Both the position numbers and the translations under genes were made by a program. DNA of 64,000 bases from Aldersonia kunmingensis (lineage in GTDB: Bacteria; Actinomycetota; Actinomycetes; Mycobacteriales; Mycobacteriaceae), in assembly GCF_001646865.1 (NCBI RefSeq), contig NZ_LRRB01000111.1:1-64000 (forward strand), in the 5' to 3' direction. The notes under the pieces are model-generated. The model was given only the letters and a program-made list of their open reading frames with translations. It was not told the origin of the DNA and did not search any database. Of this stretch, positions 28,134 to 36,110 are shown in pieces (positions within the stretch are counted from its first letter, which is position 1; each line of letters opens with the position of its first letter).

Positions 28134-29018
28134 GTGCTCCCCGTTCGTGACGGTCTCAATCCGAGCCGTCTCCGGTTGCCGCCGGGCGACTGGCCGACGG
28201 TTCTGGTTTATCTGCTCGAGCGCTTCCCGTCCGACGCGGTCCGGTTGCGGGAAAAGGTCGCCGCCGACGAGGTAGTGGACGGCCGTGGGGCGCCGATATC
28301 GGAACAAACCCCCTACCGCAGTGGCGATTTCGTGTACCTCTATCGCGACCCGCCGGTCGAGACGCCGGTGCCGTTCGATGTCGAGATCCTGCATCGTGAC
28401 GATGACCTGCTCGTCGTGGACAAACCACATTTCCTGGCCAGCACGCCGCGCGGCGGGTTCATTGTCGAGACTGCGCTGGTGCGACTGCGCCGCAAGCTGG
28501 ACTTGCCGGAACTCTCGCCCGCGCATCGGCTCGACCGCCTTACCGCCGGCGTACTGCTCTTCACGGTGCATCGAGCCGCGCGCCGGGATTACCAGATGCT
28601 GTTCGCGCAGCGGCTCGTTCAGAAGCAGTACGAGGCAATCGCCGGCTTCGACCCCGCAGCACCGCTGCCGTTGCTGGTGCGCAGCCATATCGTCAAACGA
28701 CCGGGCGTATTGCAGGCCCAGGAGATCCCCGGTCCGGACAACAGCGAGACGCGCATCGAGCTGATCGAATCCCGCGACGCGCTGGCCCGGTACAGCCTGC
28801 TGCCCACCACCGGAAAGACGCATCAACTACGCGTGCACCTGAATTCGCTCGGCATTCCCATCGTCGGCGATCCGCTCTACCCGGACGTGCTCGACATTGC
28901 CCCGGACGACTACCGCAACCCGCTCCGACTGCTCGCGCGGCGGCTCACCTTCGACGACCCCCGAACCGGCCAATCGCGCACCTTCACCAGCCGCCGCACC
29001 CTCGACTGGCCGGACTAG
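28134..29018 (+). CDS. RluA-family pseudouridine synthase
   Basis: 294 residues with the catalytic Asp motif HRLDRLTAG near residue 131 and the RluA-type KTHQLRVHLNSLGIPIVGDP block near the C-terminus. It isomerises uridine to pseudouridine in rRNA or tRNA; the target position is not readable. GTG at 28134 is chosen because it begins one base after the plsC stop and keeps the family's N-terminus; the longer frame lies inside plsC. It appears to be the last gene of the plsB-plsC operon. Confidence 0.88.
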   Translation: MLPVRDGLNPSRLRLPPGDWPTVLVYLLERFPSDAVRLREKVAADEVVDGRGAPISEQTPYRSGDFVYLYRDPPVETPVPFDVEILHRDDDLLVVDKPHFLASTPRGGFIVETALVRLRRKLDLPELSPAHRLDRLTAGVLLFTVHRAARRDYQMLFAQRLVQKQYEAIAGFDPAAPLPLLVRSHIVKRPGVLQAQEIPGPDNSETRIELIESRDALARYSLLPTTGKTHQLRVHLNSLGIPIVGDPLYPDVLDIAPDDYRNPLRLLARRLTFDDPRTGQSRTFTSRRTLDWPD

Positions 29019-29029
29019 GACCGCCAAAC

Positions 29030-29087
29030 GGGTGCGAATTGTGCAAACGGGGGCGAAACTTCGCACCCACAAACACAATTTGCACCC
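29030..29087. repeat. Imperfect inverted repeat after the pseudouridine synthase gene
   Basis: Arms GGGTGCGAATTGTG (29030-29043) and CACAATTTGCACCC (29074-29087) differ at one base. The spacer itself contains GGGCGAA and TTCGCACCC, giving a third related half. Probably a terminator or a small intergenic repeat. Confidence 0.5.
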
Positions 29088-29148
29088 GGGAAGCAGGCCA
29101 CACGCGAGCACACTTCCAGACGGGGCCTACCGCATCCCCGCCACGGTT

Positions 29149-29188
29149 ACCGACAGTAAATTTTGTCTTGACAGTTCTTCTTGTCGGT
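29149..29188. promoter_or_regulatory. Promoter and candidate operator of the ArsR-SRPBCC operon
   Basis: Arms ACCGACA (29149-29155) and TGTCGGT (29182-29188) flank a -35-like TTGACA (29168-29173 region) just before the ArsR-type gene. The position fits an autoregulatory operator; no clear -10 box is seen. Confidence 0.4.
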
Positions 29189-29202
29189 GAGACGCTAAGT
29201 TC

Positions 29203-29802
29203 ATGCACGAGATCGCAGCCATTGAGGATCCGGCCGCCGCGGAGGTTTCGCTCGACCCGATTCGCGCCAGCCTCCTTGCCGCCCTCAGCACCCCCGGCTC
29301 GGCGTCGAGCCTGGCGCCGCAGCTCGGGCTCACCCGGCAGAAGGCGAATTACCACCTGCGCGCGCTCGAGGAGCACGGACTGGTGGAACTCGTCGCCGAA
29401 CGCAAGAAGGGCAACGTCGTCGAACGCGTGTTTCAGGCGACCGCAGCCTCGTACGTCATCTCCCCCGCCGCACTGGCCGCCGTCGCCCCGGACCCGGCAC
29501 GCGCGCCGAACCAGCTGTCTGCACGATGGCTGCTCGCGCTCGGCGCCCGCCTGGTCCGCGAGCTCGGCACCCTCATCGCCGGTGCCGATGCCGCACGAAA
29601 ACCATTGGCCACCTACGGGATCGACACGGAGATCAACTTTGCCACCGCTGCCGATCGGGCCGCGTTCGCCGAGGAGCTCGGCACGCAGGTGGCGACCTTG
29701 GTCGGCAAGTATCACCGCGAGAACGCAGCCGGCGGGCGACGTCATCGACTCGCCGTTGCGCTGCACCCCACCCCGAAAACCACTATCGAGAAGGCGAACT
29801 GA
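29203..29802 (+). CDS. ArsR-type winged-helix regulator
   Basis: A 199-residue protein with a winged HTH at about residues 20-85: LRASLLAAL-type helix, LAPQLGLTRQKANYHLRALE recognition region, then the wing EHGLVELVAERKKGN. It lacks an obvious Cys metal site. The stop is one base from the next ATG, so it is co-transcribed with two SRPBCC-domain genes, a common ArsR-AHSA1 arrangement in actinobacteria. The regulator probably controls its own operon; the inducer is unknown. Confidence 0.82.
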   Translation: MHEIAAIEDPAAAEVSLDPIRASLLAALSTPGSASSLAPQLGLTRQKANYHLRALEEHGLVELVAERKKGNVVERVFQATAASYVISPAALAAVAPDPARAPNQLSARWLLALGARLVRELGTLIAGADAARKPLATYGIDTEINFATAADRAAFAEELGTQVATLVGKYHRENAAGGRRHRLAVALHPTPKTTIEKAN

Positions 29803-29803
29803 C

Positions 29804-30505
29804 ATGTGGAAGCCCTTCGAACTCAACCGAACCGTCGAACTCTCCGTTGATCCGCAGACCGTGTTCGAGGCGGTCAGCACCGGAACCGGCGGTTGGATGT
29901 TCCCAAGCGAGATCGAACCCGCCGTCGGTGGCGACGATGGTGAGGCCAAGGTCGCGGCATGGGAGCCTGGCCGCCGGTTGACCATCGAGGTCGGCGACGA
30001 GGGCGACTGGTACAACAAGCTCGACTACAGCATCGAGCCGAGTGGAACCGGCAGCGTCCTGCACTACCAGCACCGCAGCGTGCTCCCCGACGAACTTTGG
30101 GACGTACAGTTCGCCGCCTGCGACAACCACACCGACTTCTATATGCACACCCTCGGTGAGTACGTCGATCACTTCGCCGGCCGCGACGTCGCCTACGTCA
30201 ACGTCAACGGGCCGGACGGCTCGGCCACGACGGATGGGTTCGAGAAGCTACGCACCAGCCTCGGGGTCGAATCGGTCGGCCAGCGAATCGCTCTCACCAT
30301 CCCCACTCTCGGCACGCTCGACGCCACGGTCGATTTCGCCAACGCCAACTTCATCGGGCTGCGCACCGGTGACGCGCTGTACCGTTTCTACGGGCGCAAC
30401 GCGTGGGGCGGCCCGGTCGGGATGTCTGCGCATATCTTCGCCGAAACCGATACGGCCGCAACCGAAACTGCCCTGCAGGACTGGCTGAACTCCCTCTACT
30501 CCTAG
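29804..30505 (+). CDS. SRPBCC (AHSA1/polyketide-cyclase fold) protein
   Basis: A 233-residue protein that starts with the AHSA1-type pattern FELNRTVELSVDPQTVFEAV and GGWMFPSEIEP, then a lipocalin-like cavity fold; no catalytic motif is obvious. It is related to the next gene: both share the TDFYMHTLGEY/TDFYLHSLAEY, GLRTGDALYRFYGR/GLRSADTLYRFYGR and terminal WLNSLYS/WLEGVYA regions. Start ATG one base after the ArsR stop. Ligand and function unknown. Confidence 0.8.
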   Translation: MWKPFELNRTVELSVDPQTVFEAVSTGTGGWMFPSEIEPAVGGDDGEAKVAAWEPGRRLTIEVGDEGDWYNKLDYSIEPSGTGSVLHYQHRSVLPDELWDVQFAACDNHTDFYMHTLGEYVDHFAGRDVAYVNVNGPDGSATTDGFEKLRTSLGVESVGQRIALTIPTLGTLDATVDFANANFIGLRTGDALYRFYGRNAWGGPVGMSAHIFAETDTAATETALQDWLNSLYS

Positions 30506-30516
30506 ACGAGGAAACA

Positions 30517-31227
30517 ATGGCGCACGAATTCCGGATCGAACGCGAAGTCGTCCTGCCCGCGAGTCCTGAGCAGGTGTTCGCGGCGGTCACCGAGGGCACC
30601 GCCGGGTGGATGTTCCCCACGCCGCCTGCCGATCCCAACGATCCGAGCCCGGACAACCCGGTGCAGACCTGGGATCCGCCGCATCATCTCGCGGTCCGCC
30701 AGGACGGCCCGGACGGCTGGTTCAACGCCCTCGAACACATCATCGAGGCGCGCGACGGCGGCACCGCTGTGGTGCGGTACGTGCACTCGGGCATCATGAC
30801 CGACGACTGGGAATCGCAGTACGACGGCGCGAGCAAGCACACCGATTTCTACCTGCACAGCCTCGCCGAGTACTTGCAGCACTTCGCCGGAATGCCGGTG
30901 ACCTATGTCGCCACCGAGGGTCCCGAAAGCTCCGGTGCGCCAGGATCATTCGCGCGACTCGCACCGGCACTCGGAATAGCCGAGGCTGCATCTGCGGGAG
31001 ATGCTGTGGCCCTGAATATTCCGGGGATCGGGCGAATCGACGCGGTCATCGATTACCGCAACGAGTGGTTCCTCGGACTGCGGTCAGCGGATACCCTCTA
31101 CCGCTTCTACGGCCGAGACAGCTTCGGCGCCACAGTCGATGCCGCGCACCACGTGTTCGGTCGTGAGGTCAACGCGGAGGCCGAGGCAGCCGCGTGGCAG
31201 GAGTGGCTCGAAGGCGTCTACGCCTGA
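30517..31227 (+). CDS. SRPBCC (AHSA1-like) protein, paralogue of the preceding gene
   Basis: 236 residues, START/SRPBCC fold, with GGWMFP-like GTAGWMFPTPP near residue 30 and the shared YRFYGR block near 190. It follows its paralogue by 11 bp with GAGGAAACA before ATG, so it is the third gene of the ArsR operon. The two proteins may act as a heterodimer or bind related hydrophobic ligands; this is inference from the tandem arrangement. Its last 10 bp overlap the convergent hydrolase gene. Confidence 0.8.
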   Translation: MAHEFRIEREVVLPASPEQVFAAVTEGTAGWMFPTPPADPNDPSPDNPVQTWDPPHHLAVRQDGPDGWFNALEHIIEARDGGTAVVRYVHSGIMTDDWESQYDGASKHTDFYLHSLAEYLQHFAGMPVTYVATEGPESSGAPGSFARLAPALGIAEAASAGDAVALNIPGIGRIDAVIDYRNEWFLGLRSADTLYRFYGRDSFGATVDAAHHVFGREVNAEAEAAAWQEWLEGVYA

Positions 31228-32162
31228 GCGGCCAGGCGAATGCGCTCCAGCGTCGACGAGGTGGCGGCACCGGTCACCTCGTCGATGAGTTCGATGGCGG
31301 CGTTCGCGAGCAGTTCCGGATGGGAGAACGGCAGCCAGTGCCCACCCTTGACCACCCGAAACCACACCCGATCCGCCCAGCGCGCCTCGTCTGCATAGAG
31401 CGACTGCCGCACTGCCGGGTCGCGGGTGCCGACAATGATCTGCACTGGGATCTTCGTCGACATTCCCTGGGCGGTAAGCGGATTGGTGCGTCGATCCAGC
31501 AGCACCCGGCGGTAGATGCGGAGCCCGCTGACGATATCGTGCCGGAAGTTCGGCCCAAGGTGAATCTGGTCGATGGGAATCCGTTCCACGGTCGACAAGA
31601 AACGCTTCCACCGTCCCGCGGCGTCGCCACGGCCCAACACGAACGCCGGCAACACCGGCAGTGAGAAGAAGATCGAGTACGCGAACGACCCGATTGCCGC
31701 AAGAGGCAGCGCGATGTTGCGTGGAGTGGGACGACGCAACCGGGACCTGGCCCAGGCGCCGGCGTGCCCGAGGCTCGGGCCCGATACCGAGGTGAACGAC
31801 GCGACGCGACGGGTGGCATCCGGACCCGTCACCACTTCCCAGGCAGAAATGCTGCCCCAGTCGTGGGCGAGGATGTGGACCGGGCGGTCCGGGCTGATCG
31901 CGTCGATCACGGCCTCGTGGTCGGCGGCCAGTTTGGCGACGGTGATGGCATGGCTGCCGGGCGGGGCTGTCGATTCACCGTGGCCGCGATTGTCGACGCG
32001 GATGACCCGGAACCGATCGGTCAGCATTGGCACCACGTTGTGCCACAGCTCGTGGCTGTCAGGCCAGCCGTGGAGCAACAGGACGGTCTCGCCGTCCGGG
32101 TTGCCCTCCTCGAACACCGCGATGTCGACATCGCCGTTGCGCACCGTGTGCCGCGTGACCAT
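31218..32162 (-). CDS. Alpha/beta hydrolase (epoxide-hydrolase/dehalogenase type)
   Basis: A 314-residue alpha/beta-fold enzyme with the oxyanion motif HGWPDS near residue 30, DNRGHGES, and AHDWGS near 100, where Asp is the predicted nucleophile; the C-terminal GGHWLPFSHPE supplies the His. An Asp nucleophile points to epoxide hydrolase or haloalkane dehalogenase chemistry rather than an esterase. GGGGGAG lies upstream of ATG 32162. It is the gene downstream of a TetR regulator in the same direction, which may control it. Confidence 0.82.
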   Translation of the reverse strand: MVTRHTVRNGDVDIAVFEEGNPDGETVLLLHGWPDSHELWHNVVPMLTDRFRVIRVDNRGHGESTAPPGSHAITVAKLAADHEAVIDAISPDRPVHILAHDWGSISAWEVVTGPDATRRVASFTSVSGPSLGHAGAWARSRLRRPTPRNIALPLAAIGSFAYSIFFSLPVLPAFVLGRGDAAGRWKRFLSTVERIPIDQIHLGPNFRHDIVSGLRIYRRVLLDRRTNPLTAQGMSTKIPVQIIVGTRDPAVRQSLYADEARWADRVWFRVVKGGHWLPFSHPELLANAAIELIDEVTGAATSSTLERIRLAAQA

Positions 32163-32232
32163 GGCCTTCACTCCCCCGACTCCGTCGTCCGAGATTATCT
32201 GGTACTCATCGTTACATACATATCTGGTGCCG

Positions 32233-32853
32233 TCACCCCGCCAGCCCCGATGCGACGAACCGCTCGACCACCCGCCGCTCCGCGGCAGCATCCGGAAAAG
32301 GCCATTCGACCAGGGCTAGGACGACCCGGACGATCCAGTTCGCCGCATCGTCGTCGGGTACCCCACCAAGCCCCGGCGCGGAGCCCGCGGAGTGCCCACC
32401 AAGCCCCGGCGCGGAGCCCGCGGAGTGCCCACCCAGCACGGCCGACGCCATCTGCGCCACCACGGGCGATCCCGAGAGGTACGCGTTGCTGCCACCAGAC
32501 CGAACATTCGCGAACCAATGCGAGACCACCGGGTCGGCCCGAATGATCGCCACCGCCACCAGGATCGCCTCGGAAATGCGCCGCGGTCCCGACAGCTTCG
32601 CCGTCGCCGATGCAACCCGACTGGTCACCGCCACTGCGGCCCGCGCGATCGCCCCGTCCACCAGCGCCGATTTCCCACCGACGTACCGATAGAGCGTTGC
32701 GCGCGAGCATCCCGCCCGGGCCGCGACGTCGTCCATGCTCACGTCGCCGAAGCCGCGTTCCAGAAAGAGTTCGGTGGCCACCGCATAGATCCGGTCCTCG
32801 GCCATCGCGCGGCGACTCCCGCCGGCAAGCCAATCGGCGCGCTCGTCCGACAT
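32233..32853 (-). CDS. TetR/AcrR-family regulator with a duplicated linker repeat
   Basis: 206 residues. The N-terminal HTH (about 20-65, VSMDDVAARAGCSRATLYRYVGGK) is typical TetR. The ligand domain contains GHSAGSAPGLG twice in tandem near residues 142-163, encoded by two 33-bp units of the dispersed coding repeat. It lies upstream of the hydrolase and divergent from the P450 gene, so either could be a target. The extra Gly/Ser/Ala/Pro loop is not a family feature. Confidence 0.85.
   Translation of the reverse strand: MSDERADWLAGGSRRAMAEDRIYAVATELFLERGFGDVSMDDVAARAGCSRATLYRYVGGKSALVDGAIARAAVAVTSRVASATAKLSGPRRISEAILVAVAIIRADPVVSHWFANVRSGGSNAYLSGSPVVAQMASAVLGGHSAGSAPGLGGHSAGSAPGLGGVPDDDAANWIVRVVLALVEWPFPDAAAERRVVERFVASGLAG
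32362..32427. repeat. Two perfect 33-bp tandem units inside the TetR gene
   Basis: Units at 32362-32394 and 32395-32427 each contain GCGGAGCCCGCGGAGT, a two-mismatch copy of the dispersed core. The 33-bp length keeps the TetR frame and produces GHSAGSAPGLG twice. Copy number could vary between strains. Confidence 0.8.
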
Positions 32854-32885
32854 GACGCTCTCCGATCACTCTGGCCGCGCATTCA

Positions 32886-32898
32886 TCTCATGGTGAGA
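32886..32898. promoter_or_regulatory. Small palindrome in the TetR-P450 divergent promoter
   Basis: TCTCA-TGG-TGAGA lies 33 bp upstream of the TetR start, between it and the divergent P450 gene. It is short, so the operator assignment is tentative. Confidence 0.3.
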
Positions 32899-33048
32899 CA
32901 GATAGTTGATTCTGTATAGCTTTCACCAGCACCTTCTCGGAATTGGAGCCTGCCGTCCGGAGTTACCCGTCTCGTGTAGAGACGGTGATTGACACCCGTA
33001 TCGCACATGTCGGACCGTCTGGAGGTACCCACCAATGAGGAGCAGCCC

Positions 33049-34269
33049 ATGACCTCCGCGCCGCCCGACAGCCTCGACGTCTTCGATCCCCGCCACCTCG
33101 ACGACCCGAACCGGCTGTACGACCTGTTGCGCTCGACCGCACCGGTGCACCGCGTCGGAGAGACGAACTTCTACCTGGTGTCGAGCTGGGATCTGGTGAC
33201 CGAGGCTGTAAGCCGCACCGATGACTTCTCGTCCAACCTCACGGCAGCGCTGGTCCGCGGGCCCGACGGAACGTCATCCGTCTTCGAGATGGACGTGCTC
33301 GGGTCCGCGATGCATGTGCTGGCCACCGCCGACGACCCGGCGCATGCCGCGCAACGTCGCATCGTGGCGCCCGCGGTCGGGCAACGGCTGAAGGCAATCG
33401 AGCCGATGGTCACCGAACTCGTCGAACAACTGTGGTCCGAGAATCTGCGCGACGGGCGAATCGAGTGGGTGTCGGGCATGGCGGACCGACTCCCGCTCGC
33501 CGTCGTGGCTCGGCTGCTCGGGCTGCCTGACGAGGATCTCCCGCAGCTGCTTGGTTGGGCCTACGACAGCACCGAGATGCTCAGCGGTCTCGTCGAATCC
33601 GACCGGATGGGTCAGCTCACGACCTCAGCCGTCGAGTTGGCGGGGTACCTGTACAGCAGTCTGCAGTCCGCACGCGACGAGCCGCGCGATGACGTGACAG
33701 GCGTCCTCGCGAGCGCGGTCGACGCCGGTGAGATCGCCCCCGAGGTAGCCGTGCTGATACTCGTCCAATTGGTCGGTGCCGGTGGCGAATCCACCGCTGC
33801 GCTGACCGCCAACGCAGCGCGCATGCTGGCTGCCGATGCCGAGTTGCAAGATCGACTCCGCGCAGAGCCCGCACTCATCGGCAACTTTCTCGAGGAAGCG
33901 CTGCGGCTCGAATCACCGTTCCGGGCCCACCACCGGCACGTCACGACCGACACCAGCCTCGGCGGTGTCGACCTCCGCGCGGATAGCCACCTCATGCTGA
34001 TGTGGGGTGCGGCCAACCGGGATCCGGCCAACTTCGCCGAACCGGACCGGATCGATCTCGACCGCAAAGGAAGCCGGGCACACGTCGCGTTCGGCAAGGG
34101 TGCACACTTCTGCATCGGCGCGGCGCTCGCACGCATGGAGGCCCACGCGGCAATCGCTGCCTTGCTCGAGAACAGCAGCCGGGTCTCGCTCATCCACAGC
34201 GACGAGCCGCGCTGGGTGCCGAGCATCATGGTCCGACGGCACGAATACCTGCCGCTGCGCATCTCCTGA
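33049..34269 (+). CDS. Cytochrome P450
   Basis: A 406-residue soluble bacterial P450. The I-helix motif GAGGEST is near residue 246, ExxR as EEALRLES near 283, and the haem-binding stretch FGKGAHFCIGAALAR has its Cys ligand near 354. It would hydroxylate a small substrate with external ferredoxin/reductase; none is encoded next to it. ATG 33049 is chosen for GAGGAG at 33037-33042 with 6-nt spacing; the track of upstream starts lacks this. A five-codon ORF (33034-33051) overlaps the start as ATGA. An MFS pump and a flavin monooxygenase follow on the same strand. Confidence 0.92.
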   Translation: MTSAPPDSLDVFDPRHLDDPNRLYDLLRSTAPVHRVGETNFYLVSSWDLVTEAVSRTDDFSSNLTAALVRGPDGTSSVFEMDVLGSAMHVLATADDPAHAAQRRIVAPAVGQRLKAIEPMVTELVEQLWSENLRDGRIEWVSGMADRLPLAVVARLLGLPDEDLPQLLGWAYDSTEMLSGLVESDRMGQLTTSAVELAGYLYSSLQSARDEPRDDVTGVLASAVDAGEIAPEVAVLILVQLVGAGGESTAALTANAARMLAADAELQDRLRAEPALIGNFLEEALRLESPFRAHHRHVTTDTSLGGVDLRADSHLMLMWGAANRDPANFAEPDRIDLDRKGSRAHVAFGKGAHFCIGAALARMEAHAAIAALLENSSRVSLIHSDEPRWVPSIMVRRHEYLPLRIS

Positions 34270-34397
34270 GACCGGCGAGTGTCTGAGAACACATGCAGGT
34301 CAGGGTGTATTCAAGACCACAGCTGGACGATTGACCATACAAATCTTCCCCGGTGTATGTTCGCGACAGGATCGGCCCCCGAGAACGAAGCGAGCAC

Positions 34398-36041
34398 ATG
34401 CAGACACCGACGGCAGCGCCTGCCACCCGACTCGACTTCGCAACCGTGTGGCTCGTCGGCGTCGCGTGTGCCGCGCTGAGCATCGTGGTCGCTGCCATGG
34501 CGGCACTCAACACCGCGCTGCCCGAGATCGCGCCGAATCTGCAGGCCAGCACGATCCAGATGACCTGGATCATCGATGGCTACACACTCGTCCTGGCCGC
34601 GCTGCTGCTTCCCGCCGGCGCGGTCGGTGACCGCTGGGGCCGGCGCGGCGTCCTGGTCGCGGGCATGGTTGTGTTCGCGGTCGCGTCGCTGCTGCCGCTC
34701 TGGGTCAACGACCCGACACTGTTCATCGCCACGCGCTGCCTTGCCGGTGTCGGCGCGGCGATGGTTATGCCCTCGACCCTGTCGCTGATCTCGTCCGGCG
34801 TGCCGGAGGACAAGCGGCCGCTGGCCGTCAGCGTGTGGGCGGGTGTCGCCGGCATCGGCGCGATCGCCGGGTTCTTCGTGACCGGCATGCTGCTGGAAGC
34901 GTTCAGCTGGCACTCGATCTTCATCACCTTCGCCGCGTCCGCGACTCTGCTCGCCGTGCTGTCGTGCACGATTCCGACGTCCAAGGACAGCACGCCGAAG
35001 GCCTTCGACCTGCTCGGCTCGGTGACGTCGGCACTCGCCGTCGCCGTGTTCGTCTACGGCCTCATCGAGGCACCGCAGCGCGGTTGGCTCGATCCGATCG
35101 TGCTCGCGGCGCTGTTCGGCGGGGTCGTGCTCGCCGCCGCGTTCATTTGGCTGCAGATCAACGGATCCCGCCAGCTGATCGACGTCAAACTCTTCCTGAA
35201 TCGCGCATTCGGGTCGGGCGCATTCTCCGTCACGCTGCAGTACCTCGCGTCGTTCGGCACGTTCTTCCTGATCCTGCAGCGTTTCCAGATGGTCATGGGC
35301 TACTCGCCGCTGAAGTCCGCGGTCGCTCTGCTGCCCTTGGTCATCGTCATGCTGGTCTCGACGCTCGTCGGCAACTGGTTCGCTGTGCACGTAAACCTGC
35401 GCAGCACGCTGGCCGGCGGCATCCTCATCGCCGGCGTCGGGCTCATCAGCCTCGGTGCGTTCGACAACACCGAGTACTGGCAGGTGTGCGGGGCGCTGTG
35501 CGTGATGGCGGTTGGCATCGGATTCGCTTCCGCGCCCGCCACCACCGCGATCATGATGAATACGCCCGAGGACAACCACGGCGTCGGATCGGCGATCAAC
35601 GACACCGCCCGCGAACTCGGCGCAGCGATCGGCATCGCACTGGCGGGCAGCATCGTTGCCGCCGGATACAGCAGCCGCATCGTCGAGACCGCCGACACCG
35701 CGCGCGAGCAGGTCGACCGCACCGCCGCCGCCTTCGCGGGAACCGAACAGGGCCAACAGATCTCGGCCCAGGCCGATCAGATGCACGAGTACGTGTCGCG
35801 CTCCCTGCCCGAGGCGATGGCCGTCTCCGAGCAGGCAGCCGCTCAGGGGCAAACCGGACTCGCGGCCCAGATCGCCGAGGGCGCGCAGCAGGCGTTCCTC
35901 GACCCGATGGCGCAGGCCAGCCTCGCGCTCGGCGCAGTTCTGGTCGCGAGCGGTGCCCTGCTGGCCTGGTGGGCGCCGAAGGCGATCACCACCGAGCCGG
36001 TCGAGCAGCCGGAGGAGCTCGCGGAGCCGGTCCCGGTCTAG
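34398..36041 (+). CDS. MFS transporter, DHA2 (14-TM) drug-efflux type
   Basis: A 547-residue membrane protein with about 14 hydrophobic segments. The N-terminal TWIIDGYTLVLAALLLPAG and GDRWGRRG loop and a long hydrophilic stretch near residues 430-500 are typical of EmrB/QacA-type proton antiporters. Start ATG 34398 (MQTPTAAP) gives the normal N-terminus. It follows the P450 gene and precedes a flavin monooxygenase, so it may export or import their substrate. Substrate unknown. Confidence 0.88.
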   Translation: MQTPTAAPATRLDFATVWLVGVACAALSIVVAAMAALNTALPEIAPNLQASTIQMTWIIDGYTLVLAALLLPAGAVGDRWGRRGVLVAGMVVFAVASLLPLWVNDPTLFIATRCLAGVGAAMVMPSTLSLISSGVPEDKRPLAVSVWAGVAGIGAIAGFFVTGMLLEAFSWHSIFITFAASATLLAVLSCTIPTSKDSTPKAFDLLGSVTSALAVAVFVYGLIEAPQRGWLDPIVLAALFGGVVLAAAFIWLQINGSRQLIDVKLFLNRAFGSGAFSVTLQYLASFGTFFLILQRFQMVMGYSPLKSAVALLPLVIVMLVSTLVGNWFAVHVNLRSTLAGGILIAGVGLISLGAFDNTEYWQVCGALCVMAVGIGFASAPATTAIMMNTPEDNHGVGSAINDTARELGAAIGIALAGSIVAAGYSSRIVETADTAREQVDRTAAAFAGTEQGQQISAQADQMHEYVSRSLPEAMAVSEQAAAQGQTGLAAQIAEGAQQAFLDPMAQASLALGAVLVASGALLAWWAPKAITTEPVEQPEELAEPVPV

Positions 36042-36110
36042 TTGGTTCGAAGCTCGGTTCGGCCACCTGCCCAGCGATACCCTTGGCAGAGGCGTCGAGA
36101 GGGTTCCGTC

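Noticed and set aside
31218-31227. Antisense overlap of the SRPBCC and hydrolase gene ends as a regulatory feature
   Set aside because: A 10-bp convergent overlap is ordinary in compact genomes.
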